This document shows, piece by piece, positions 56,141-64,000 of a DNA stretch of 64,000 bases. The stretch spans positions 3,221,001 to 3,285,000 of the forward strand of contig NZ_LT575468.1 in NCBI RefSeq assembly GCF_900087055.1. Direction: 5' to 3'. This DNA comes from Plesiomonas shigelloides. Lineage in GTDB: Bacteria; Pseudomonadota; Gammaproteobacteria; Enterobacterales; CAMTGL01. Below the pieces are notes generated by a model, which was not told the origin of the DNA, did not search any database, and was given only the letters and a program-made list of their open reading frames with translations. The translations under genes and the position numbers were made by a program. Each line of letters begins with the position of its first letter. Within the stretch, counting starts at the first letter, position 1.

Positions 56141-57712
56141 CTATGGCGCGCGTCCGTTCATATATTGCACATATTGTACGCAACATCCGCGCCCACGCTG
56201 TTTCGCCGCATACAGCGCCTGATCGGCACAATCTTGGATCTGATCGGGATTTTGTCCAGCCTGATACACCGCTGCGCCAAGGGTAATGCTCAGATGAATT
56301 GCCTGCTGACGGAAACTGAATACCGGCTCACGCACCGCCAGCAACATTCGCTCGCCAAGACTTTGCACCGCATCGCTTTGAGTCACCGGCGTCATCAGCG
56401 CAAACTCATCGCCACCAATGCGCGCCAGATAAGTACCGCTGCCGGCGGCTTGCTGCAAGCGCAGCGCCACCTCAATTAACGCCGCATCCCCCGCCGCATG
56501 ACCAAAGCAATCATTGATGCGCTTAAAATAATCCATATCGATCATAAACAGGGTGAACGGCCGAGTACTCTGGCAAAACTCCCCCAGCAAGCGATCATAA
56601 GCGCGGCGATTGAGCACCCGCGTTAAGTGATCATGCTCCAACATAAACTCTAGCTCGCGCGTGCGCTGTTGCAGCAAAAATTCATACAGACCGGTACGGT
56701 TCACCACATAACCGACAATCAAGCTGACCAACAGGGAAACCACCAGCCCGCCCCACCACAAAATCTTCAGCAGCAGGCGATTTTCGGCGTACAGCGCCCA
56801 ATGGCCGGTTACCGAAACCTTCCAGTGTCGATCACCTTGGGCAATATATTCCACGTGCTGCATGAGCGGCCCTGCCGAGCGCGGCGCAGCAACAGCGGCG
56901 GCTGAGTGATACAACACAATTTCTGAGCTCGATGAAACGTCACTGATTTGAATCGCCATCCCCGGACGTGGATTAATGGTGTTTATCACATGAGAAAAAT
57001 AAGCATAGCTGTTAATCACCGAAACAAATATGCCATCTAAACTTTTATCGCGGATATTACGCACCGCGTTGATCACCAAAAAACCATTTTTCCGATTGTT
57101 ATTTTTGCTCTGCTGATTCCATAACCGAATCGGGTCAGTAATTATTTGCTCCGCGCCCGCAATAATATCAGCCAAATAACTGTCACGTTTTTCGCCGCCA
57201 AATAACAAGCCTAAATATTGCTGATTTTGCTCGGTAGCCGGATAGACAAACGCTAATGGAAAGATATACGGCTGCGCCAATAGAGTGTCGAGCGGCGTAT
57301 TGTCACTAAATAACCATCCTTGATAATGATAAGCCGGATAAATATTGCGCATCTGCTGTAAAAAAGGAGCCACTTGGTCTTGTGTTACCAGCGGAAACCA
57401 CTCTAACTTGACGGTTTGTGGCGCACTTAAGCGCATGCTCTCGATATAGGCCTGAATATCGCGCAGTGGCACGTAATTATTGAGCCGGAACCCTAAGGAT
57501 AATGACGTCAATAATTGCAAATCGGTTTTGATAGAACCGCGGACTTTCGCGACATACGCGCGAGCTTCAGCAGCAAAGAATCGCTGTTGCTCAATTTTAT
57601 TCTGACGCGACAACTCGTAAAACGCGCTGACATCCACGAAGAATAACAGAATAAAAACAAAAAAAGTCCACCGCCATACCTGCCAGAATGCCCGCGGTTT
57701 GCGTTTTTCCAT
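56141..57712 (-). CDS. Membrane GGDEF diguanylate cyclase with periplasmic CHASE-like sensor
   Basis: A 523-residue inner-membrane enzyme expected to make cyclic-di-GMP. TM1 ~11-32; a periplasmic domain (~35-310) with VKLEWFPLVTQDQVAPFLQQM, like CHASE sensors; TM2 ~317-342 (LVVSLLVSLIVGYVV). The GGDEF domain (~360-515) has LTRVLNRRAYDRLL, MIDMDYFKRINDCFGHAAGD and an intact active motif ARIGGDEFAL. The RxxD inhibitory site upstream of GGDEF is not visible, so product inhibition may be missing. It stands alone. Confidence 0.92.
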   Translation of the reverse strand: MEKRKPRAFWQVWRWTFFVFILLFFVDVSAFYELSRQNKIEQQRFFAAEARAYVAKVRGSIKTDLQLLTSLSLGFRLNNYVPLRDIQAYIESMRLSAPQTVKLEWFPLVTQDQVAPFLQQMRNIYPAYHYQGWLFSDNTPLDTLLAQPYIFPLAFVYPATEQNQQYLGLLFGGEKRDSYLADIIAGAEQIITDPIRLWNQQSKNNNRKNGFLVINAVRNIRDKSLDGIFVSVINSYAYFSHVINTINPRPGMAIQISDVSSSSEIVLYHSAAAVAAPRSAGPLMQHVEYIAQGDRHWKVSVTGHWALYAENRLLLKILWWGGLVVSLLVSLIVGYVVNRTGLYEFLLQQRTRELEFMLEHDHLTRVLNRRAYDRLLGEFCQSTRPFTLFMIDMDYFKRINDCFGHAAGDAALIEVALRLQQAAGSGTYLARIGGDEFALMTPVTQSDAVQSLGERMLLAVREPVFSFRQQAIHLSITLGAAVYQAGQNPDQIQDCADQALYAAKQRGRGCCVQYVQYMNGRAP

Positions 57713-57899
57713 GTAATCTTAACTCCTGCCTTGGCTCAAATACGGCACAAAATAGCCTTGGCGTGAAACTTGGGCATGATGTCGATGATTGGGTTAGTAT
57801 AAATCAGACAAAAAGCTCTTGGCTATAAAAGGCAGGATAGAACAATCTCACGTGCACTCATGGTTTATGTATCATAATAAAACAGGAATATTCTGATTT

Positions 57900-59270
57900 A
57901 TGAGTAATGCGACTCCCAAACCCGCGCAGCGCGATGGTTTCACCTCCAGTTTTGGCGTCATTGCCGCCACGTTAGGCTCTGCGGTTGGACTGGGCAATAT
58001 CTGGAAATTTCCCTATCTGACCGGTGCCAACGGCGGTGCCAGCTTCCTGCTGGTGTACCTGCTCGCCACCTTGCTGATTGGCCTGCCGATCATGATTGCG
58101 GAGCTCACCTTAGGCCGCGCCGCCAAAGCCGATGCCATTACCACCTTCGTCAAACTCGCCCCGCGCCGCTCAGCGTGGTGGGTGATTGGTCTGCTCGGCG
58201 TTATTTGCGCCTACTTGATCATGGGTTTCTACTCGGAAGTGGCCGGCTGGGTCTTTGCTTACATTTTCAAATCCGCCGACGGTTCATTGCTCTCGAGCAG
58301 CCCGCAAGCGACAGGCGCAGCCTTTGATGCGCTGATCCACAATCCGTGGCAAGCCCTACTGTGGCAATGGTTAGTCCTGTTGGTGATCGGCGGGGTGCTG
58401 ATTATCGGGGTCTCGAAAGGGATTGAAGCGGTAACCAAGAAACTGATGCCGATTTTGTTTGTGCTGCTGGTGATTATTGCCGTGCGCAGCCTGACTCTGC
58501 CGGGTGCGGCAGAAGGTTTAAGTTTCCTGTTCAGCCCCGATTTTAGCAAAATTGATGCTGGCGTGATCCTGACCGCAATGGGCTTGGCGTTTTTCAAGCT
58601 GTCGATCGGGATGGGCACCATGCTGACCTACGGTAGCTACTTTCGCGATGACCAGAATATCCCCGCCACCGCGTTACGCGTGATGACCGCCGATCTGTTT
58701 GTCTCGATGCTGGCGGGGATCGCCATCTTCCCTGCGGTCTTCAGCTTTGGCTTTACCCCATCCGCAGGCCCATCACTGCTGTTTATCACTATCCCAGCGG
58801 TATTTGCCCAGATGCCATTCGGTCACTTACTGATGGTGGTATTCTTTGTACTATCGGCGATTGCGGCAACCGGCGCGATGCTGTCGATTCTGGAAGTCCC
58901 GGTATCGGTGATCAGCGAGCGCTTTAAGATTAGCCGTACCCGCTCGGTGCTGATCAACGTGCTGTTCTTAGCCCTGATCGGCTCCACCTGCGCCTTATCC
59001 AACAGCACCTTGGCCCATATCACCGTGGCCGGATTGAACATGTTTGATCTGTTCGACGCGCTCAGCTCTAAGGTACTGATGCCACTAGGTGGGATCTTGC
59101 TGAGTCTGTTTGTCGGCTGGGTATGGGGACGCCAACACCTGAGCCAAGCAGTCAGCAATCACGGGCAGCTGCACAACGCCTCACTGACTCGCATCCTGTT
59201 CCTGCTGCTGCGCTTTGTCTCGCCGCTGCTGGTACTGATCGTGATGCTCAAAGGGTTGAATCTGTTCTAA
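57900..59270 (+). CDS. Neurotransmitter:sodium symporter family transporter
   Basis: A 456-residue inner-membrane Na+-coupled amino-acid transporter. TM1 has the NSS signature TLGSAVGLGNIWKFPYLTGANGGASFLLVYL (unwound Na+/substrate site), followed by LIGLPIMIAELTLGR. TM6 has FKLSIGMGTMLTYGSYF, which in NSS proteins lines the substrate site, and TM8 has VFFVLSAIAATGAMLSILEV. About 11-12 spans, as in bacterial TnaT/MhsT types. Substrate unknown. Terminator at 59315. Confidence 0.95.
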   Translation: MSNATPKPAQRDGFTSSFGVIAATLGSAVGLGNIWKFPYLTGANGGASFLLVYLLATLLIGLPIMIAELTLGRAAKADAITTFVKLAPRRSAWWVIGLLGVICAYLIMGFYSEVAGWVFAYIFKSADGSLLSSSPQATGAAFDALIHNPWQALLWQWLVLLVIGGVLIIGVSKGIEAVTKKLMPILFVLLVIIAVRSLTLPGAAEGLSFLFSPDFSKIDAGVILTAMGLAFFKLSIGMGTMLTYGSYFRDDQNIPATALRVMTADLFVSMLAGIAIFPAVFSFGFTPSAGPSLLFITIPAVFAQMPFGHLLMVVFFVLSAIAATGAMLSILEVPVSVISERFKISRTRSVLINVLFLALIGSTCALSNSTLAHITVAGLNMFDLFDALSSKVLMPLGGILLSLFVGWVWGRQHLSQAVSNHGQLHNASLTRILFLLLRFVSPLLVLIVMLKGLNLF

Positions 59271-59314
59271 CCCCTTCGAATATCGCTGATGTGCTTAATT
59301 TGAGCTTAATATAG

Positions 59315-59349
59315 ACAACAGGCGACCAGATGGTCGCCTGTTGTTTTTT
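59315..59349 (+). terminator. Terminator of the NSS symporter gene
   Basis: ACAACAGGCGACCA-GA-TGGTCGCCTGTTGT plus T run, a 14-bp stem; the minus strand could also use it to end the DUF4056 operon. Confidence 0.95.
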
Positions 59350-59358
59350 CTCTTCGCG

Positions 59359-60444
59359 TTAATCCTGCTCACTTTGTGCCAGCCAAGTTGCCTCTCGCTG
59401 CTCGGCAGCAGTTGCAAAATGGACAAAATCATCGCGCGTCCAAAAGGTCTGCGGCAATACCGCCTTCAACGACGCAGGGGTCGATTTATCCGGCCAAATC
59501 TGCAGCTGTACGTATTCACTCAGCGGTTGCCCCTGCCAGCGACTGGCCAACCACAAACGGCGTCCCGGTGCCGGCCAATTGGGCGGTAACATCGGCGTTC
59601 GCACCCAACCCAACTGATAATTACGCTGCAGCACTAAGCGCCGATCTGGCAAGCGCCGTGTGCTATCCCACCACACACCATCCAATTGCTGTAACGCCTG
59701 ACGCGCTTGCGCCTCAGGATAAACACCGGCCTGCGCTAAATACATTCGCAACGCCCGATCAAAGCGGTGATTAAAATCCTCCGCCGACACCGGCGCCCCC
59801 GGCTCACGCAACAGCTCAGAGCTGAGCCGCGCACCGAGTAAGTTAGAGTACAGATCCTCTGGCGAAAACGCCGATACCGTCTCAGCCATCGCCGGTACCG
59901 AGCGATAACCGTACCACTGCGCTATCTCATGCCATTCCGCCAGCTGGAAGGCGATTAAAGCCGCCATACGCGCGGCCAGTAAGCGCCGATCCGCCATCGC
60001 ACTAGGTGGGGTAAAGGGACGCAGCACCACATGGCGCTGGCCTAACTCAGATGCCAGTACCAGCGAGAATGCCTGGCCTAAGCGCGGTAAGAGGGTTTGG
60101 TAAAGATAAAAGGTATTATCGGCGGTATCTCGGATGTGCGCGGTATCTAAAATTCCGCCATCGTGGGTAACCAAAAGACCATTTTTCTCATCGCCTAAGC
60201 CTAGCACCGCACCTGCCGAGCGCATCACGCTATCGTTATAGTGATGATGACCGAGTGATTGGGTGTCCAACACATTAGGGATCCGATACCAGGGTAGCGG
60301 CACACCTAACAGCGAAGTACGTAAATCCATGCCTAGCGCACAGCAAGGCCGCAGCGCATCCGGTGCCACCGGTGCGCTTTGTGCCGGCAGCGGCAAGCCG
60401 CCCATCCCCCAGACCAATAACAGTGGGACCAAGCCGCGTTTCAT
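59359..60444 (-). CDS. DUF4056 domain-containing exported protein
   Basis: A 361-residue protein with signal peptide ~1-23 (LPAQS-AP). DUF4056-like motifs: RPCCALGMDLR (~32-42), THDGGILDTAHIRDTADNTFYLY (~93-115), WHEIAQWYGY (~171-180) and SAFSPEDLYSNLLG (~191-204). The His and Glu of the paired AHIRD and WHEI motifs look like a metal or acid-base site, but no enzyme class is known. The start overlaps the upstream gene by one base (TGATG), so it is translationally coupled to the Omp85-like barrel and is the last gene of a three-gene operon. Confidence 0.8.
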   Translation of the reverse strand: MKRGLVPLLLVWGMGGLPLPAQSAPVAPDALRPCCALGMDLRTSLLGVPLPWYRIPNVLDTQSLGHHHYNDSVMRSAGAVLGLGDEKNGLLVTHDGGILDTAHIRDTADNTFYLYQTLLPRLGQAFSLVLASELGQRHVVLRPFTPPSAMADRRLLAARMAALIAFQLAEWHEIAQWYGYRSVPAMAETVSAFSPEDLYSNLLGARLSSELLREPGAPVSAEDFNHRFDRALRMYLAQAGVYPEAQARQALQQLDGVWWDSTRRLPDRRLVLQRNYQLGWVRTPMLPPNWPAPGRRLWLASRWQGQPLSEYVQLQIWPDKSTPASLKAVLPQTFWTRDDFVHFATAAEQREATWLAQSEQD

Positions 60445-61565
60445 CAGAAAGCCTCATTCACCTGAAAATAAAAACCAGATGTGTTGCGTCCAACACCCCA
60501 ATCAAGACGAATATTGACCCGTGGCTTAAACGCAAAGCGATAGCCGACCCCAGCATTTGGCAGCCAATGGGCCTCCGCATCCAGCAACTCACGAGCATGG
60601 GCAGTCACGGTTCCCGCACCAGCCCACAGCGCTACGCCGTGCCGCCCACTCAGCTGCTGACGCAATTCCAGTTGCGTCGTCAGTAAATTGCGGTCGGTAT
60701 ATTGCCCTTCGTAATAACCGCGCATCCGCTTATCACTACCGAGCTGGGCCAACTGATTCCACGGCACATCACCGTGAGTAAAATAGCCATACACCTCAGA
60801 GGCCAAAATGGTGCGCGCGCTTAATTGCCAGTAGTAGCTATAACGCGCCTCTACGGTGGAAAAATCAGCATCACTACCCAGCGCGGGCAAATAGCGCGTG
60901 TATTTCACACTGGCTACCTGACCACGGTAAGGATTGGGCAGAAAATCACGGCTGTCATACGACAAACGCGCACTCACACCGATACTCTGATTACGCTCAC
61001 CGCCTGGCAATGCGGTAAACAGCGGTTCGTCGCTCTCCGTGCTTAACCGGACCAAAGAGCCGCCCAGCGCCGCATACAAGTCAGGTGCCACCCGATAGGC
61101 CAGCTCTGGGGTCAGCTCCAACGCCTTGGCGGTATACTCACGTTTATTACAGTCCTGACTGCCTGCGGCATAGCCGATTCCCCAAAACGAGGTCGGTACA
61201 TTTTTCACCGCGCCTTTGAGAAACAACCGCCAAGCATCTTGCTGCAAAAAGGTGTTGTTCTCGAAACCCACCCCAAAGGCACCGGTTGAACTGGCAAAAC
61301 CAGTAAATGACAGTGTGGAGTATTGCGTGTCCCGATCCTGCTTATCGACGCGGTATAACCCAATGGCCGCCGCGCCAATGCCCACGCCCATCTCTGGGTT
61401 ATAAAACGGCCCCGGCAGTACCCCCCAATCAATCGGCTTACTCTCATCAACCGTCTCGGAAGAGCCTAAATCCTCCAGAAGGGAATCCACCCACTGCGCT
61501 GCATACAACGGCGGCGTCATCAGCAGCGTACTCAGCATCAACAGGGAAAAATGAGTCTGTCGCAT
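60444..61565 (-). CDS. Omp85-superfamily outer-membrane barrel lacking POTRA domains
   Basis: A 373-residue protein with signal peptide ~1-23 (PPLYA-A). A short linker is followed by an Omp85/D15-type beta-barrel region: GPFYNPEMGVGIGAAAIGLY near 53 (strand 1), LSYDSRDFLPNPYRGQVASV and the superfamily loop motif MRGYYEGQYTDRN near 281. It ends in FYFQVNEAF with a terminal Phe. No POTRA repeats fit in the ~30 residues before the barrel. GGAGG lies 9 nt before ATG 61565. Middle gene of the three-gene operon. Confidence 0.8.
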   Translation of the reverse strand: MRQTHFSLLMLSTLLMTPPLYAAQWVDSLLEDLGSSETVDESKPIDWGVLPGPFYNPEMGVGIGAAAIGLYRVDKQDRDTQYSTLSFTGFASSTGAFGVGFENNTFLQQDAWRLFLKGAVKNVPTSFWGIGYAAGSQDCNKREYTAKALELTPELAYRVAPDLYAALGGSLVRLSTESDEPLFTALPGGERNQSIGVSARLSYDSRDFLPNPYRGQVASVKYTRYLPALGSDADFSTVEARYSYYWQLSARTILASEVYGYFTHGDVPWNQLAQLGSDKRMRGYYEGQYTDRNLLTTQLELRQQLSGRHGVALWAGAGTVTAHARELLDAEAHWLPNAGVGYRFAFKPRVNIRLDWGVGRNTSGFYFQVNEAF

Positions 61566-61580
61566 CAGCAAACGCCTCCG

Positions 61581-62510
61581 TTAAAAACGCATATCCAAAG
61601 TGAAAAATGCACTGGTGCGTTTGCCGAGACCCCATTCGGTCAGCAACAGCAAATTCGGTGTGATCTGATATTGAGCACCCAGCAAAGTATTCCATGGAGA
61701 TTCCAGATGCTGCTCAACATGGAATTTGCCACTCTTGCTTGGGTCGACCAGCAGTAGCATCTGTTTGAGATTGGCGGGCAATGCCAGGTCAGCAATATTG
61801 CCACTAAATGATTGGTCAATGCTCTGGTACATACCACCGGCCCAGACCCGCAGCGGACGATCGAGCACGGAAAACTGATAGCCAACTCGCGGTGATGCGA
61901 CTAAGGCATCAATTTTGCCATCCAGAATATCCATCTTAGTTTGGGTATAACTGACATCGGTGAGCGCAAACCAGTTGCCGTAACCGCCGGCCAAGACAAA
62001 GCCGAGGCCAAAAGTATCACCATGAAATTCCAGAGGGAAATGGATATCTTTAATTTCGATTGGTACAGGGATAGAAAGCTTATGTAACTTCACATCCAGT
62101 GAGCCCTGCATATCAAGAATAGAATCAGTTCTACCGTCGGTTTTTCCAACTAAGCCATAAACATTTAGAAAGGGGAAAACCCACATATCAGCACGTAATG
62201 TTGAAGTATCTGAGCGTTGTTTTGTCTCTCGAACAGTAGGCGCTAACTTGATATTTTCAGCAGCAATTCCAGGCATAATCGCTACTTTAGGCAATAAACC
62301 AGAAAAGCTAATGGAATCGACTTGGATCCCTTGCTTTACCTGCATATGGCTAATATTCAGGCCAAATGGCTCAGGGATTTCATACCCAGCAGCTTTCGCC
62401 TCTTCACCCCAGATAGGAAACATCCGAGCCGAGTCTTGTGCATAAGTCGGAACCATCATTCCCGACCACAACACCATTGCTGCCGTCAGTCCACTTCGCC
62501 ATGTTTGCAT
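61581..62510 (-). CDS. Predicted outer-membrane beta-barrel protein, unknown
   Basis: A 309-residue exported protein with signal peptide ~1-24 (ending PTYA-Q). Alternating hydrophobic/polar beta-strand pattern throughout, with FPFLNVYGLVGKTDG, GGYGNWFALTDVSYTQTKMDI and RVGYQFSVLDRPLRVWAGGMYQS. It ends in FTLDMRF with the terminal Phe typical of BAM substrates. I do not recognise the exact family. The start at 62510 follows GGAAA; the frame is open to 62555. First gene of the operon, 15 bp before the Omp85-like gene. Confidence 0.7.
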   Translation of the reverse strand: MQTWRSGLTAAMVLWSGMMVPTYAQDSARMFPIWGEEAKAAGYEIPEPFGLNISHMQVKQGIQVDSISFSGLLPKVAIMPGIAAENIKLAPTVRETKQRSDTSTLRADMWVFPFLNVYGLVGKTDGRTDSILDMQGSLDVKLHKLSIPVPIEIKDIHFPLEFHGDTFGLGFVLAGGYGNWFALTDVSYTQTKMDILDGKIDALVASPRVGYQFSVLDRPLRVWAGGMYQSIDQSFSGNIADLALPANLKQMLLLVDPSKSGKFHVEQHLESPWNTLLGAQYQITPNLLLLTEWGLGKRTSAFFTLDMRF

Positions 62511-62555
62511 GCTATTTCCACGTGCTACTAAAGAAAAGCCCGCACTATAAAGCAA

Positions 62556-62753
62556 ACAAATTTATGAATCGGTGCAAAATGTGCGACAAGTAACACTTTT
62601 AAATAACTTATCTACTTGTAACGGTTAGAAAATTAAGAAATAAGATCTATCGATACCCATCAGAAGGCAGGGAAAAGATTGAGGAAATAGGTATAGGGAT
62701 AAAAAGAAAATAGAAGAAAAAACAGATAAGAAAAAACCAAACTCTCAAAACAC
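62556..62753. other. AT- and purine-rich intergenic stretch
   Basis: About 200 bp with no ORF. It should contain the promoter of the leftward envelope operon. The plus strand from 62665 to 62760 is almost only A and G with scattered T, and lies just downstream of the rRNA operon terminator. Confidence 0.5.
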
Positions 62754-62778
62754 AAAAAGCCCATCCGTTAGGATGGGC
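62754..62778 (-). terminator. rRNA operon terminator
   Basis: Minus strand GCCCATCC-TAAC-GGATGGGC followed by five T, 15 bp beyond the 5S 3' end. Confidence 0.93.
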
Positions 62779-62792
62779 TCTTCACTTATTTG

Positions 62793-62912
62793 ATGCCTGG
62801 CAGTTCCCTACTCTCGCATGGGGAGACCCCACACTACCATCGGCGCTACGGCGTTTCACTTCTGAGTTCGGCATGGGGTCAGGTGGGACCACCGCGCTAT
62901 CGCCGCCAGGCA
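62793..62912 (-). rRNA. rrf: 5S ribosomal RNA
   Basis: A 120-nt gene beginning TGCCTGGCGGC and ending GCCAGGCAT on the minus strand. It contains the conserved CCCACCTGACCCCATGCCGA and GAAGTGAAACGCCGTAGCGC segments. It follows 23S in the same direction with a ~138-bp spacer and no tRNA between them. Confidence 0.98.
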
Positions 62913-63050
62913 AATTCTGTTTCTCTATCGCGTACACTACTTGTGTCTCGCGCCAGAGTTAAAATCTAAAAACAAGCTAAATAACTGATGTATTGTTCTT
63001 TGAACAAGTAACTCGTGACTTCATTCATCCAACATCACTTTGGCGTTGTA

Positions 63051-64000
<950 letters not shown>

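Noticed and set aside
62913..63050. tRNA between 23S and 5S or distal to 5S
   Set aside because: No cloverleaf seen in the spacer or between 5S and the terminator.

Overview
This 64 kb window is chromosomal DNA of a gammaproteobacterium. Protein sequences and gene order are close to Escherichia coli (glnA-glnLG, hemN-yihI-engB-spf-polA, yhiN-pitA-uspB/uspA-rsmJ-prlC-rlmJ-gor, corA-uvrD-yigB-xerC-yigA-dapF-lysA-lptM/cyaY-cyaA/hemCDXY, fre-ubiD, udp). Several genes are absent from or rearranged relative to E. coli: a DUF4124 gene beside glnA, a cytochrome c4, a GlnA-linked adenosine deaminase, an orphan PotD and an NSS symporter. The mix fits a lineage at the edge of the Enterobacterales such as Plesiomonas; this assignment is inference. 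There are no phage genes, no IS transposases and no CRISPR array. The only mobile-type element recognised is one ERIC palindrome. The right end is the 3' part of a leftward ribosomal RNA operon (23S, 5S, terminator).

0-7 kb: nitrogen control. Truncated typA reads off the left edge; glnA has NtrC sites and a sigma54 promoter, followed by a DUF4124 gene, glnL, glnG and add. 7-16 kb: hemN, a DUF2489 gene and yihI (leftward), a GGA-rich CsrC-like RNA, cytochrome c4, engB, a 0.9 kb gene-poor stretch, Spot 42 RNA and polA. Between polA and yhiN lies a RyhB homologue under a near-consensus Fur box. 16-31 kb: yhiN, pitA, uspB, ferritin, orphan potD, an SDR reductase, uspA, a 53-residue Cys-rich protein, rsmJ, prlC, rlmJ, a CSS-EAL phosphodiesterase and gor.

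31-37 kb is the most accessory part: a small membrane protein, an ERIC element, a DUF4396 membrane protein with a 9-bp tandem repeat encoding His-Asp-Met, a pepT-dcuC operon, a strong palindromic operator, an HvfC/DUF2063-like protein, and corA with a leader ORF. 37-56 kb is housekeeping: uvrD (LexA box), yigB, xerC, yigA, dapF, lysA, lptM, cyaY, cyaA (CRP site), hemCDXY, fre, ubiD, udp. 56-64 kb: a GGDEF cyclase, an NSS symporter, then a leftward three-gene operon of exported proteins of unknown function (a predicted barrel, a POTRA-less Omp85-like barrel, and a DUF4056 protein), then the rRNA genes.

Functional threads: nitrogen assimilation (glnALG), iron (RyhB, ferritin, CyaY, haem synthesis), carbon and cAMP signalling (cyaA, Spot 42, CRP sites), cyclic-di-GMP (one EAL, one GGDEF), and DNA repair and recombination (polA, uvrD, xerC). 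The best candidates for undescribed biology are the 59.4-62.5 kb envelope operon, the His-Asp-Met repeat protein, the candidate small RNA beside spf, the palindrome upstream of pepT, and the corA leader peptide. Positions come from reading the sequence; no database search was run.
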